Below are positions 48,608 to 61,128 of a stretch of 64,000 bases of DNA, piece after piece (position 1 is the stretch's first letter; every line of letters begins with the position of its first letter). The notes under the pieces were generated by a model. That model worked only from the letters and a program-made list of their open reading frames with translations. It did not search any database and was not told where the DNA came from. Source of the stretch: Eimeria necatrix (Eukaryota; Apicomplexa; Conoidasida; Eucoccidiorida; Eimeriidae); the NCBI RefSeq assembly GCF_000499385.1, contig NW_013654378.1:89501-153500 (forward strand), given 5' to 3'. Position numbers and translations under genes: made by a program.

Positions 48608-51600
48608 ATGTCAAAGGAAAACCAGTCCTCTGAGTCGTCCCCCCCATCCGAAAAGGTATCAGAAAGAGATGAATCTCCTGCGGAAGAGACTCGTGAAGAG
48701 CCTGCAGTGCGTTATTCGCGGGGCTGCTGCTGCTGCATCGCGGCTGCTGCCGCTGCTACTGCTTCGCCTAAGAATTAATGGCGGGTGACAGCGAACCCTC
48801 CTTTGTCACAATTTTCAGGAGTAGCTACTTATTCTTGAGCCTTATTGCGCCGCATTCTGCGGCAAAAGCGGCAGCTGCAGCAACTCGAGGAACTCTGTGG
48901 CATGCGTTTTCCACTCCTTTACCTGCTTGAGCTTGTGTGCAGAGCTCTCCGTGGTGGTCTTTTGGACTAGTTTCCGCGGCTGCAGCAGCTGCTGCTGCTG
49001 CAGTGACTGGCTCGGACAGGGCCAGCCCGGGGAGCCCTGCAGACGAGGCATCGGGCGATGAGCAGGAAGACTCAGGAGCAGCAGACAGAAGAGGAGCGGC
49101 AACAGGAGATGCAGCAGCCAAAGATGGGGAAACCGGAGCCACTGTACGGTTTCATCCGGAGGCGACGGCGGGGGGAAAGGGAGCAGGAAGGCGACGGAGG
49201 GTGCGAGAGGACGCAGTAGCCAACATGGGCTTCGTGGAGCTAGTGGAGAACTTGCTGCTGACACACGACAGCAGCAGCAGAAGGAGCTACAGGAGCAGCA
49301 GCGTCGGGAGCATCATAACGGAGGCCAGCGAGCCAGACAGTGAGGTTGACTCAACAGAGCCTCAGAGAGAAGAGGTGACCTACCACACATCCCAAGCTGC
49401 GCAGCGCAGCCCTTTTAGCTATTATGAGCGGTGCAGGACTCTGGCAGCCACGCACAGAAAGTAGCTGAAAGATTTTGTAGGGTAGGAGTAGGCCTTGACT
49501 GATTTGTGAGCCATGCGCATGCGGAATGCGTCTCTTTAGTTTCACATGGTGTGGATTCATTTATATCCACGTGTGCGAACTATATCCGGTGCTTTGGCTA
49601 GAAATTTCAGAGTTTTTCCCCCTGTGCTCAACGTGGTTAGCTCGTAGCAGTGGTGTTTTGCTGTGGCATTGTGGACTAGTGCTAGCTTCTTAAAGAGGCA
49701 CTAAACAAACACACACATAGTGGCCGCAGGCAAAGTAGGAAAGCGCATATTTGCCTCCAGCGGGACCGGCTAAGACCCGCCTCCCAGCACCAGCGGCGAA
49801 CCATGCGTCTAGGCCCATACACTTGCCTGAGCATCTCTAATGGCCCTCTGGCCACTTGGTTAGATCTGCTTAGCGCAGTATATTTTTGTTGCTTTGCGCA
49901 TGATGCGTGCCTTAGTCTCCTGCTGCTTCGTTGCGCCCAGCGTGAATTCTCATTTTGGAAGTGTAATACTGTGCAGTACGCGATTGAACGGGGTAGGGCA
50001 ACGGCTTCAAGGTGGGGGTGAGAAGTGTGCATTGAGATCTCCGTGTGTTTGCTGTCCAGGAGGGTTTGGACCAGGAAAGCTGGGAATGGGAAGCGGAGGA
50101 AATCTCGGCCTTTGCATCCCAAATTCACATGAAGATGAGGCAGCAGTTAGAACAGGAGGCGGCCTTTGTAGAGCTAGGTTTCAAAAGCGGCATTGCTGTA
50201 ATGACAGGTGCACTTGGCATCGAGGATGATACCAAGGTGTGCCCACGTCGTAACTAGATGCAAGCTTTTTCTTACAGGCCCTGCGTAGTAGTCTCATTTA
50301 TTGCATTTGTATTCTATATGCCTGTTCTAGGCTCTGCAAAGTTCCTTGTGGCACTCAGCTGTGCTCTAACAGGCGTTGCTGGCTGCTGCATCTCGACCGC
50401 ACAGAGGAATAGGGCAGCTGCTGCCCTAAGGAGCATGCATCCCATGTCCTGTCAGCAGCTTGTGAACCCATTAGCATGTGCCTCAATTTGTAGTTCTACA
50501 AATACCCCAGTGGGTATATGGCGGCTATGTGGTAGATGTTCCTACGCGTATGGTCCAGTCTGTAAAAGTTGTGCTCAGATGCTGTTGCGGGAGGGCCGTC
50601 TCGCGGGGCTTGGTTTGACGCCTCTCGATGATGAGACACAGACAAGCATACAGCGAATAGACCTTAGCATGCTTTTGACGCTTACTCCACAGAACTACGG
50701 TAAGCACAAAACGTGACATGTGAGGGAGGATTCCTGTATTACCAGTGAGGCAAGCAGAGGCAAGGGCTATAATAAGCACTTAGATTATTTCATACGGGAT
50801 GGGGCTTTGCTAGGTTTCGGCGCAATTTTTGCTGTCCCTTTCTAATGTTCTAACCTGCCGCTTTGAACCCCAGTATAACGCTGGGTTCCAAGGTCATTTG
50901 AACTACTCACTACAGGCGCTGTAATCTTCCCCCGAGCTGCGCCTGCCTCTTCATGCCTTCCTGAGTCTTTTCAGCTTCCATTGCAATATCTTTTTCCCAC
51001 TTGTGCTTTTGTGCAGAGCAATGGAAGAAATCACTTTGCCTCGTTCCCCCGCAGCCCGTGCTCAGTGTTCGCTCTTCTCACCGTCATTCCAACAGTAAAC
51101 CGAAGCCCTACACTGATGCTTTTATTTTATTGAAAAGCACTAAAATAATGGTGCTACGCAGCGTGTACGCGGGGGCGTTTAGCCTTTCAGCGCGACTTTA
51201 TCTTGCAGCCTAGCTCCAACTCAGCCTATGGCTGCCGGGGTCAGGTTTCAAAGGGTTAAGGTTCCGACGCTTAGAGTTCTGCATTGCTTTTCTCAGGAAG
51301 CCGTCTAGTAAGCCCTACTGGCATCTCGGACCAACTGCGTAAGACTGCGCAAAGCTATGCCCTGACGACCAAATCCTAACATGCACAATACACGCGTTAT
51401 AGTATCGGGAAGTAGTAGAGCTGCCGAACATAGACCCCTAGAGCCCTTCGTGGTTGGTTGAGAAGTGCAGGTTCAATTTTGGTGATTTTTTCCCAGGATC
51501 CCCTCTGTTCAAAATGCACCGCGAGTTGGCGCGACTGGGAAGTACTAGCAGCGAGGACTCTGTCTCGGACTCTGATACGGAACAGAACAGCAGTGCAGTG

Positions 51601-51879
51601 AACAGCAGCAGTAGCAGCAAGCACGTTGACCTCCCGTTAGCCGCAAATGCAACAAATCCATCGGGGGGCGCCAAACCCTCTTCCCAACGCACTTTGGGAG
51701 TCCCTGGAGGGGTCAAGCCTGAGGTACCCCCGCTGCCCACGGGGGTCCCTCGGCTGCACTTAGGTCCCACTCTTTCGGTCACTGTGCCATCAGGGGATTG
51801 CCCGTCTCCCTCTTCTGGGGTATCCTCTAGCCTGCCGCCTGCTGGGGGCTCGAGCCTGCAGGTGGGGGGGCCCAGTTGA
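48608..51879 (+). CDS. Two-membrane-segment protein with a CxxC-x7-CxxC motif
   Basis: Proposed exons are 48608-48692, 49004-49374, 50060-50238, 50278-50699 and 51497-51879; phases agree and the product is about 479 residues. The N-terminal 150 residues are acidic, Ser-rich and low-complexity. Next is a charged helix (EGLDQESWEWEAEEISAFAS), then two closely spaced hydrophobic segments (VVVSFIAFVFYMPVLG and FLVALSCALTGVAGCC). After these comes a Cys-rich part with CGRCSYAYGPVCKSC, a possible zinc-binding knuckle. The C terminus is Ser/Pro-rich. A membrane hairpin followed by a zinc element recalls ER-shaping proteins such as lunapark, but similarity is architectural only. The join of exons 4 and 5 is well supported. 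The first exon, the 49374 donor and the very short intron at 50239-50277 are less certain. The family is not recognised. Confidence 0.62.
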
Positions 51880-52898
51880 TGTTAGTTCCGTTTCACGTGG
51901 GTACCAAGTTAGGAGAGGGGTTGTTGTCAGCCTTTTGAGCTTATGGGTTTCCTTTAGGTAGTTTCTTTCCGAAGACCCTCAGCACTCCAAAATGGGGATA
52001 GGGTCCCAATGAACCTTTCTGCATTCTCTCTTCTGAAATTTGAAAACCTGAGTTGGTGTTGTCTGTCTGCCAGTTTTATCTTTTCTAGCTGCAAACATTT
52101 TTAGCATCTAAGTGTAGGGGGCTGCTTTTCATTTTTATATGACACAAAACGGACTCCAGGCAGTTGGCAGAAACGTGCTGCCTTTCTCAGTCGCGTCGGC
52201 ATTTGCCGAGCTTTGTCTTTTCTGTCCGTTTTAATGCTTTTTTGTGTCTTTGCTTCTCCTTCTTCAGACTTCTTTATATTTTTGTTTGTTTCTCGCGCTT
52301 ACGTCCAATTGTTTTTTGTTCAGCTTTCTTCGTCTGTATGTCTTCCTCGTTGCCTTTTTGTGCCTCACTCTCTAGGTTTTTGTCTTTTCCTACGTCTCTT
52401 TGGCTCTTTTGTGGCTTAGTGTACATTCCGTGCTGCACCTAGCACCACTTCAACTTTCTTGTGGTGCCTTTCAGCTTTTGCGAGTAGTTCTGTGCAGGTG
52501 TGGTACGGGCACGGTACGAAGACTCTACATATTTCTTTGGTGCCATTGCGCTGCAGTTTCCTTCCTCCCGCAAAAGAGGGAAGCAAAGGCAGTGCTTTTG
52601 CTAGCGTGTTAAATTAAATAGCAGCGAATGGGCCTTTTGAAAAACACGGAAGCCATAGAATCTAGTGCGGTAGCTGACGACTAACTGCACAAAGCTGTGC
52701 AAATAGATCTTGACGCGGAACTCTTCACCTGCAATGCGTGTAGCAAGGATAGGAGCTGCAACGACTGATTTATCAGGGCCTCTGGTTTAGATTCGAGGGC
52801 AAAGGGTAGACTGGCTTAAGAAACACCTCTGCGTTTCACACATGCCAGCTACAATGTGCTGCTAATGCAACGAAAACTTTTGTAATTATGTAATTCAG
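51880..52898. other. Convergent intergenic region, pyrimidine-rich
   Basis: This lies between the two-segment membrane-protein gene and the FRP-motif gene. It is T/C-rich on the plus strand (52190-52420), which creates artificial hydrophobic frames. No gene is seen. Confidence 0.65.
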
Positions 52899-55800
52899 TC
52901 AAGGGTCTGTCTCTGTGGCAATGGGGCTCAGCCATCCCCACGACTCCGCGCCATCAGGGGGCTTTCGCCCGTCCTCAGGACTGCGACTGCCGCCGGTATT
53001 TGGCGCACTAGCAAACGCCTCATCGGGCTCAGAAGAAAAGACTGACAAACAGCGGAGGCTGCCGCGCTCCTTGCTGGGGCCCCGGCTTTGGCTCTGCTGC
53101 GTTTGCTGCACTTCCTGTAGCATTTCTACCCCTACTTCTGTGTCTGTTTCAAGCAGCTGATGCTCCTGTTGCACCTCCTCTAGTGTTTCTTCAGGAATGG
53201 CTTCTGTGGGTGATGTATGTACCGGGGCTACAGATAGTTGGGACGGAGGGGGCACCTGCTGCTGTTGTGCTTTTTGCTTCTCCTCCGCTGGCTGCTGCTG
53301 CTCTTGCTGGTCCTGCTGCTCCTGCCCACTCTCCGCCTCGCAGGCATGGGGCTTTCCTTTGTCTTCTTCTGCACGTTGCGCTATCTCACCAGGAGGCGCC
53401 AACGGGAAGTCCCAAATTTCACTTTCAGTCGAAGGTTCGGCAACAGGGGTCTCAGGCAAATCTCTTTTCGTATTTACTGGGGTTGTTACTTCCCCATTCA
53501 AACCGGAGCAAGACAAAGGGCCTTCCAGGCTGGGTCCCAAAGGTCCATTCGTGAGCCTTTCCCGCAGCTCACCAGGAGCTAGGCAGCACTCTCGCAAGGG
53601 GGCTATCCGAGACCCTGAGCCTTGCAGCCTTTTGGGGAATTCGTTGGGACTTTTTGACCACACGGAGCTCATATCCAGGGCTGTTTCTCTTGTGGGGCCA
53701 CTGTACGGCCCCTTGTTATTTGTTGCTGTCAAGTCCTCGGAGGAGCCGGAGCGCAGTCTAGGCAGTGGCTTGGCCTGGGGTATCTTTTCTGCTGGTGAGT
53801 CGCCGCCTACAAAGGCTAAGAGGTTTCTAGACGCCATCTCCTTCAAGATTATGTTGCACAGCCATTCCTGTTCCTCCGTGTGCAGACCGTAAGAGCGGCA
53901 GAAAGACTGAACCTGAGCTCCAAAAACCCCAAACCCTAGCTGCGATGGCGGAACTAGCTGCAGGAACTCTGTCTGCTGGGGTGTCTATTTTCTATGCGCT
54001 ACCTGCGCTACGTGAACGAAGATAGCACTTTCGTTATTCATTTTTAAGCAGAACTTCCAGGGATCAAGCCCTGGCTACTGTTTTTACTAAGGGCCTGGGG
54101 TTCGGGTCCAGGGTTTGGGCGAAGTGCTTTGTAGGTTTCTTCAAGAGATTAGGGTTTGTTACCGCCGCCCTGGGGTCTTCTCCCTCTCTAATCGAAATCC
54201 GGACTATCTTTCCCTTTTGAACTTCGACGGAAACGCCGAATACCTCAGGGGCCAACCGCAGGGTGTAGTGCCCCTCTGAGAAGCTAAAGGGTCCCCCTTT
54301 CTTGGACGCAGGCGAGGGTGGCTCCACCAGCCTGAGTCACAAGACCCTCGAGCTCGTGAAGTCCAGAGCTAGATGTGAGGGTGACGTATTCTGGTTGGGT
54401 TTACTTACTAGGCTCATGCTATAACTTAAGGGAAATAAGGGTTCGCTTGATTTGCAAGAAGACAGTGGCAAGCTTGGGGGATTGAGTTTGAGGGCCTCCG
54501 CCAGGGGAGTTTGTTCTGAGTCATGGCTGTGAGTGGGCTTAGGGTTTAGGGCTTGCCGGTTATGGTAAAACCTGAAAAGACGCTCCCTGTCTGCAGCTCC
54601 TCGCCGGAGCCGTTCTATGGCTGCTCCAAAGCCCACAGGGGGAGGAGGGCCCGGCCCAAGGCCTCTGGCAGCATAGGTTCAGCAGCACAACAAAGTTGCC
54701 TTTGCAGTTTGAGAGGAAGACCGAGTTCAGATAAGCTCACGTGTACACAAAAGCGGACATCCCAAAGTGCATTTCACGCGTTTTCACGACTGCTGCCAGT
54801 TGCATGCAGCATGCAAAAGGCAAACTGCGTGAGTGTGTACAGAGGCACACATTATAAATGCACCCTTCTGTGCAAACCCGTGAGCACTGGAACATCCAAA
54901 CCGGCTTAGCGGCCAGCCAAAACATGCCAACAAAAACACGGGAACACAATGACAAAATTACGGAGAAAAGGCGGACACGCGACGAAGTCCAAAAAAACAA
55001 AGTTAAGATTGCACCCATTCGCACAAACGGCTGGGTACCAGACAAGAACTAATACAGAGAAGCACACAACTGGGCAGGCGTGCAAGAATATAGCAACCGT
55101 TTATACACCGCAGGAACAGCCGAGGCGCAGACTAAACGCGGTATTGAGCTGGGGTAAGGGCAAAGAGAGAAAAACGAGGTCCGGCAAAGTACAGGTTGAG
55201 AGGAGAAGAGGGCTCTGTGGCTGTGCATTTACCGAGGCGCTTTATGAGATAGGCCTAAGTCAGGCCTGAAAGTGCATTCCTTCAAGTCATCTTGCTGCTG
55301 TTGTTGCTGCCGAAGCTGCTTTTGCTGTTCTTGCTGCTGTTGCTGATATTGCGCCAGCTCGAATAACTGCACGTGTCGAGACACTCCTCCTTTCGTCTGC
55401 GAATTCGAAACACCAGCTCTCTTTGCTCGAGCATGTAAGGTAGATTTCGAACTGTATATGTTTGTTTCCTGTTGCCTACGTTCTTGCGCGAATGCATATT
55501 CTGGAATTTCCTGGGGGCAGCTGCGGTTTGCATACACCTACATTTAAATTGCATGGTCGCCTTACCCGCTTTGGCTGTTTCTGAGCCGCCGTTGGGGGCC
55601 CCCAGGGGCCCCCCACTGAATTTCCCCTTGGTGTGCAGGAACGGGGGCTTCCTGGGCACCGCTGCTGCTGCTCCTGCTGCCGCTGCTGCTGCAAGAGCTC
55701 CCTTCGAGCCTGCCGTTGCCGCCCTGTGCGCAGACGCCATGCGTCTAAAAGCTGATGTGGCAAAACTTGAACTGGAAGCTCCAGTTGGCGAAGCCTACAG

Positions 55801-57670
55801 GAAGCTGCTGCTTCTGAAGTGCATCACTTCATGGGGAGAGCTCCCAGACCAACTGACTGCATTAACAAACGCCCTTTTCGCTGGGATCTAAACTTTCAGT
55901 GCTACACTGAGCCCTTTGGCCTAGAAAACCCCTAGAAAACCCAGCTTTCTGCCTGACCGCGTTCAAGAAGCCTTTCTGTGACTGCTGCAGAGCTGCAGCG
56001 CACTTTTGGCTGTGCCTCCTGTGGGGGCGCCTGGCCTGCAGGCAAAGCTCTTGGCCTTCAAGTCTAGGTCTTTAGCCCAAGCCCTTCACCTTCAACCCAG
56101 AGCGCAGAGCCTAAGGGCCTTCTCAGTGCTATAACTAAGCCCCATCTACAAGACTGGCACTGAAACCCTGCGCCCCCGTGCTGCGAAACTCTAGTTCAAA
56201 ACCCAAGTCCTAAACCCTCACGGAGGCTTTTGTTGCGGAAGAAGCAACTCCTCTGGCGGTTCAAAAGCAGCGGCAAGAAGTCACGACTTAGGCGCCGCAG
56301 CTCAGCGTAAACTGCAAGAGTTTCCTGCAAAGCCAAACGCCAATTCAGCTAAGCTGCATCCCTGGGCCAGAACCCTTATCTTGAACACCAAACCCTAGAG
56401 TGTCACCGCCTGCATTTCGGCGCTGTAAGCCACTTAGCAGCGACTGAGAGCCAGAGGAATTAATTGCCCGGCAAGCAGAAACAGGATCAGCAGCAGCTAC
56501 AGCAGCAGCAATTGCAACAGGAAACGAGCCAGGGAACTCAGTACAATGGCGCAGCAGCTACAGCAGCAGCAATTGCCACAGGAACACACGTGAAGAAACT
56601 GCTTATAGGGACGCAGCAACTACAGCAGCAACAATCGCTACGGAAAAACGCGTCAGGAACCTGTTTATAATGGCGCAGCAGCTGCAGCGGGTACTTGGCT
56701 CACTTGCTGCAGCTGTGTTGCTGCGTGTGCACCTCTGACGCTGCTGACTCCTGCTTCGCCTTCTCTGATTCCTATATCCTCAAGTCTTTTGGTCGCTGCA
56801 GCGAGTTGAGGGCAGGAACATTTGCTGCTGATTCCGCTGCTGTCACGGGCGGGTTCCTTGCTGCTGCCGCAGTGACCGCTGCAGCAGCTGCTGCTGCCAC
56901 TCCAACTCCTGCTGCAGTCCGACAAGAGCCCAGCAAGAAACTGGAAAAGACGCTCTCGCTGTATCTTCCCCGAGCCCTCAGGGTCCAGAAGGCTGCAGAG
57001 CCGGTCTGCCAATCGCTGCGGGGGAAACCTCATTCAATTAATGGATTTGATGTGAAGCTTTAATAAATTCTTAACTCTCACAGCCTCATGACTGGCTCTT
57101 AATTGGCAGAGACCATCTGCTGCAGAGCTTTGCAGAAGCTGTTTAAGATTCGGATTTCAGAAATGAGCGTGTAAAGTTCAAGATGAAGAGTAAGAAAAGC
57201 CTCACGAGTTCTTTCTTTGTGGCTTCTTGAAAGGTCAGTTGCTTCCTCGCCCTGATAACGGGGTCGGTCTGCTGCAGCTGATGCTGCTGCTGCTGCTCGT
57301 GTTGGTGCTGGAAAATACCCAGCAGCTGCAGGCAGTCAGGGAGCAGAGGCGCCGGGAGGGCAGAGGCGTCTGAGGCTTGCTGCTGAAGGCTGGCGTAGGC
57401 CTGCCTGCATGCATGCACAGCAGCAAGAGTTTGCGTCTTAGGGTTTGGAGGGCTCGGGGCAGACAGTAGCGAAAGGATTTCGCGTTTGACTTTACTTGAG
57501 TTCCTTGGAGAGCCGCTGCTTGAAGACTCTGAGCGACGCAGCCGTTAGCTTGGATGAGCTACTGAGGTGCTGCTGCTCTCGCTGCAGCAAGAGAAGCTGC
57601 TGCTGCTGCTTGCGCCTCCTCGTTAGTGCGTCTTCGTAGAGCTGCTGAGAGATAAGCAGGCCGCAAGAAG

Positions 57671-57702
<32 letters not shown>

Positions 57703-58036
57703 GTTACTGCGCTACACCGCGACCGCTGTTGCTGTTGCTGGCGCAGCAGCAGAATCTTTTGCTGCTGCTTTTTCCGCCTTGACTCGAGTCCCTGGTAATA
57801 CAGGCGCAGGTGCACACTGTTGCAGTTCCCTACTGCTGCTGCCTCTGCCGCTGGTCTTGCCGCTGCTGCTGCCGCAGCAGCAGCAGCAGCAAGGACCTGC
57901 GACTCCGCAGATATTCGAGGCCTGAAGGAATACTTGCTCTCGTCTTCTACAGCAGCAGCACCAGCAGCAGCATCCGAAACAGCATAAGACCGGGCTGACC
58001 ACAGCGCCTGCCGCAGCGCCGCGCTGTGTTGCTCAT
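52899..58036 (-). CDS. Cytoskeletal-type protein with FRP motifs and EF-hand-like segment (5' end unresolved)
   Basis: Exons on the minus strand: 58036-57496, 57404-57206, 57015-56704, 55751-55566, 55396-55233, 54664-54572, 54331-54163, 53906-52899. All eight are phase-consistent, giving about 890 residues. At least one more 5' exon is needed, since the first starts with two bases of a split codon. Landmarks in order: KYSFRPRIS; two helices of the form RLYY-x-GLESRRKK and QLYEDALTRRRK; LDPEGSGKIQRERLFQFL, an EF-hand-like loop lacking the last ligand; LLDAWRLRTGRQRQARREL; ECTFRPDLG; GFGAAIERLRRGAADRERL. A beta-type segment VSVEVQKGKIVRISI leads into REGEDP, joined across an intron to FCRSYGLHTEEQEWL. 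The last 300 residues are Gln/Glu/Pro-rich. This series of [CS]-x-F-x-P motifs followed by basic helices is seen in basal-body, flagellar and cytoskeletal proteins of protists. Eimeria microgametes are flagellated, so such a role is plausible but unproven. Confidence 0.8.
53907..54162 (-). repeat. Telomere-like repeats in both orientations at the two ends of one intron
   Basis: This is the intron before the last exon of the FRP-motif gene. On the coding strand the donor is followed at once by AACAAACCCTAATC. Near the acceptor is TAGGGTTTGGGG. The two are complementary. Further degenerate AAACCC copies lie between. Confidence 0.85.
54535..54555. repeat. Telomere-like TTTAGGG units in an adjacent intron
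   Basis: The plus strand reads TTAGGGTTTAGGG, about 20 bases inside the intron 54571-54332 of the FRP-motif gene. Isolated AAACCCTA or TAGGGTTT copies also occur at about 56390 and 57440 in other introns of this gene. Confidence 0.9.
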
Positions 58037-59592
58037 CTGCATATTTCAGACACAAGAAAAATTGGCTCTTCGCCTTAAAACTTAAAACCTAGACCGGAGG
58101 CTCTGAGCTCTCTGTTGCATTTTTGCTGCATGTTGCGAAATCTAGACACCTTGTGGCTCGCAGTCGTTGCTTGGCATCAGCCTTTTGCTCGGTGACCTGC
58201 GTGGGTTTGCCCCTGCTGCTGCAGCTTGCTGCAGCCTGCTGCAGCCTGCTGCAGCTTGCTGCAACAAGAGCCCTCTACTCGTTACTAGAGGAAGGTCCCC
58301 AGAAACAGAGGCTCGGCAAAGCCTGCTCACAAGGATGCCTCGCTTGCTTCAGGCGGCAGCAACAGGAGGGCTTAGCAGCAGCCACAGCAAGGCTCAGCAG
58401 GGCACATGCTGCTGCTGCTGCCGCTGCCCTTGATGCTGCTGCTGCTTTGCAGCAGCTAAAAAGAGACGGCGCAGCAGCAATATTAATAAGCAGTGGACGA
58501 GAAAGTACACGCTGTTGCTGCTGCTGCTGCTGCTGCTGCGTCGGGTGCAGCAGCACTACGCACAACCTGGGTAGCCCAGCGACACCCTGAGTTTCAGCGT
58601 TCTAGGGACTAGATATTTGAAGGCCAGCAGCCTCATTTCACTACTGTCTTTAGTGCCTGGTGGCCTCAGCAGTTTCAGGCGGCTTCGAGCAGCAGCTGAG
58701 GTTTCTAGCGCAGCGGGCCAAAGGCCCACATTTCCTGCCTGAGGCTCAGGGCTTTTGCTCTACGGCTATTTCTCTAGGCCTGAGGGCTCAAGGGCCCCCC
58801 TAAAACCTGCCTGGGGCCCCCGGGGCTGCTGTTCTTCTTGCCCAGGGATATAAGAGCTAGGGTCAGTGTGCTGCGGGCTGTGTGGCTGGGGCCCGCAACC
58901 TGCGCCGACCAGGCCTTCGCGTCTATCAAAACAAACACAAATTAATCTAAAATTAGTAAATTAAGGGACAAAGACAGATTGAGACAGTACAATCGCGACA
59001 AGTCGGCACACTGCCTAGATGTGCCGACTCGCGTGGCTGCAGCCCCAGAACACCGCAGAACCCCTGAAGGTCCCCTGGGGGCCCCCCTTTGGGGCCCCCT
59101 GAGGCCCCCTTGTGTACCTATTGATTTCCCCTCCACTTAGGCCTGAAGAAAAACAAAAGAAGCTCCAGATTAAAAAGAAATATACAAATACAACAGAATG
59201 CGTTAGGTGTGCATCGAGGCTGGCCTTCTTCACCCCACGGGGCTCGCTGGTTGCTCGAAGATCCGAAGGTCCTTGAGGATAGTCAGGATAGTCAGAGTCC
59301 TTCTTTGCAATTTATGAATCTATATCATTGCAATGGTTTAATTAAACATAAATTGCATTGTAACTGAGCCGAATTAAACATCCTTCGGTCCGGGCTGTGC
59401 TCGCCGTGGCCTACTCCCCAGGGCTTTCATTTGCTGCGGGCGCCTGCGGCAGGGCAAAGGGCTTAGAGGGCACTACTAATAAGAAGCTGAATGAAGCCGT
59501 GAGGCTTTCTGCTGCTGCTGCTGCAGTTTGGGGGCTTTGAAGGCCCCCGCAGCGCTGCTGTTTGGGAGCTCTGGGTACAAGCGCACTGCCGA
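58037..59592. other. Divergent repeat-rich region, unresolved 5' exons
   Basis: This holds CAG/GCT tracts (58200-58260, 58395-58450, 58510-58540) and GC blocks at 58795-58825 and 59075-59115. Missing 5' exon(s) of the FRP-motif gene should lie here, but no single frame stands out. A frame joined to the next gene is open upstream of its ATG from about 59526 (after CTGCAG), so that gene may start earlier. Confidence 0.55.
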
Positions 59593-61093
59593 ATGCAGCA
59601 GCTGCTGCAGCTGCTGCAGCAACAACTGCTGCTGCACAATAGGACGTACTGGCGCCTTCAGGCTTCTCGTTCTCTTGGAGTCCTGGTGAGGGAGAAGCAA
59701 AAGCGTCAAAGGGTCTACAGCCGCGGCGGCAGCAGCAAAGGCGGCGGCAACACGAGCTGCAGCAGCGTCAGTAGCACTAGTGGCAGCAGCAGGAGAAGCA
59801 GCAGCAGGCCACTGGAAGCAGCGAAGCACAAAGGGGGCCCCGCAGCGAAGCAGCAGAGATTCGGGTATGAGATAATCCCGGAGGCGGCGGCAGCAAACCC
59901 TCCAAGGAGCAGCAGCAGCAGGCACTGCAGCAGCAGCAGCAGCAATAGCAGTAGCAGCAATGATGGCAGCAGCAGTGGTGGCAGCAGCACTCGCTACGGC
60001 TGCAACAGCAGCAGCAGCAAGAGCCTCTTTCCAAAAAGGCAAAGAGCCTTTGGCTCCAACGGAATAGCCGCAGACAGCAGCAGCAGCGAAGAGCCGCCAG
60101 GGGCAGCAGCTGCTGCTACCCGTGTGGCGCTTCCAGCAGCTACGAAGCGCCCGCAGCAGCAGCAGCAGCAGCAGCAGAGACAGCGCCGGCAGCAAACAGA
60201 TGCAGAAGAACACAGCGAGGAGTATTTGCTGGACTCTCTTCCTTTCTTATCCCCCCAGCAGATCTGCCTAGCAGTCTTTAGACTCACTGGCCCCAGCAGC
60301 AGCAACAGCAGCAGCAGCAGCAGCAGCAAAACTGGAGCAGCCTCTGCATCGCATGCTGCAACGCTGCGCAAAGTTGCTGCTTACTGCAGCCCGCTTGTAG
60401 ACTTATGGCCTCATAGAGATGTTGCTATGCTGGGGGTCAGCCTGGCTACGCACTACAAGCAGCAACTGCAACGGCAGCAGCAGCAGCAGCAGCAGCAGCA
60501 GCTCGTGCTGCAGCAGCAGCAGTACGAACAAGGTGATCCAGTGACGCAGTTTCTGCAGAAGGTGGGGCTGCATGTGCTGCAGCACGCAGCGCAGCACGAC
60601 CCCCGTGACTTGCTGCGGCTGCTGCCGCTGCTTGCTGCTGTGCCGCCGTCCCCCAGAGCAGCAGCAGCAGCAGCAAAGGCAGCAGCAGAAGCTGCTGCTA
60701 GTGGAACAACTGCTGCTGCTGGGTCTCCTGCGTCAGTTCCTCATCTGCTTGCTGCAGTGCTGCTTCCGCTAGCTGCTGCAGCAGATACTCTCGCTGGCCC
60801 TGCTGCTGTTGCTGTAGCTTTTGCTGCACTCACTGACAGGCGCTGGGAGCTTCCTGAATGGGCGGCAATTTCGCTGGCGCAGCAAGCGCGCTGCTGCTGG
60901 CAGCAGCAGCAGCAGCAGCAGCAAGAACTGTCGCCGCAACAGCAGCAGCAGCAGCAGCAGCAGCAACACGTCAGAGCTTGGCCCACGCTGCCGGATGCAG
61001 CAAGGACTGCATATGCATTTTGTCGCTTTGCTGCTTCGAAGCTGCAGCCATCTGACTGTTTGCAGACACGCGATGCCGTTCATAGCAGCAGTG

Positions 61094-61128
<35 letters not shown>

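Noticed and set aside
52164..52442. Plus-strand hydrophobic frame of 92 codons
   Set aside because: It comes from T/C-rich untranslated DNA between convergent genes. Composition is Phe/Leu/Ser/Cys only and there is no conserved motif.
55472..55891. Plus-strand frame of 139 codons with protein-like C-terminal half
   Set aside because: It lies antisense to the exon 55751-55566, which has matching splice sites, correct phase with both neighbours and motif similarity to the rest of the minus-strand gene. The plus frame has no partner exons.
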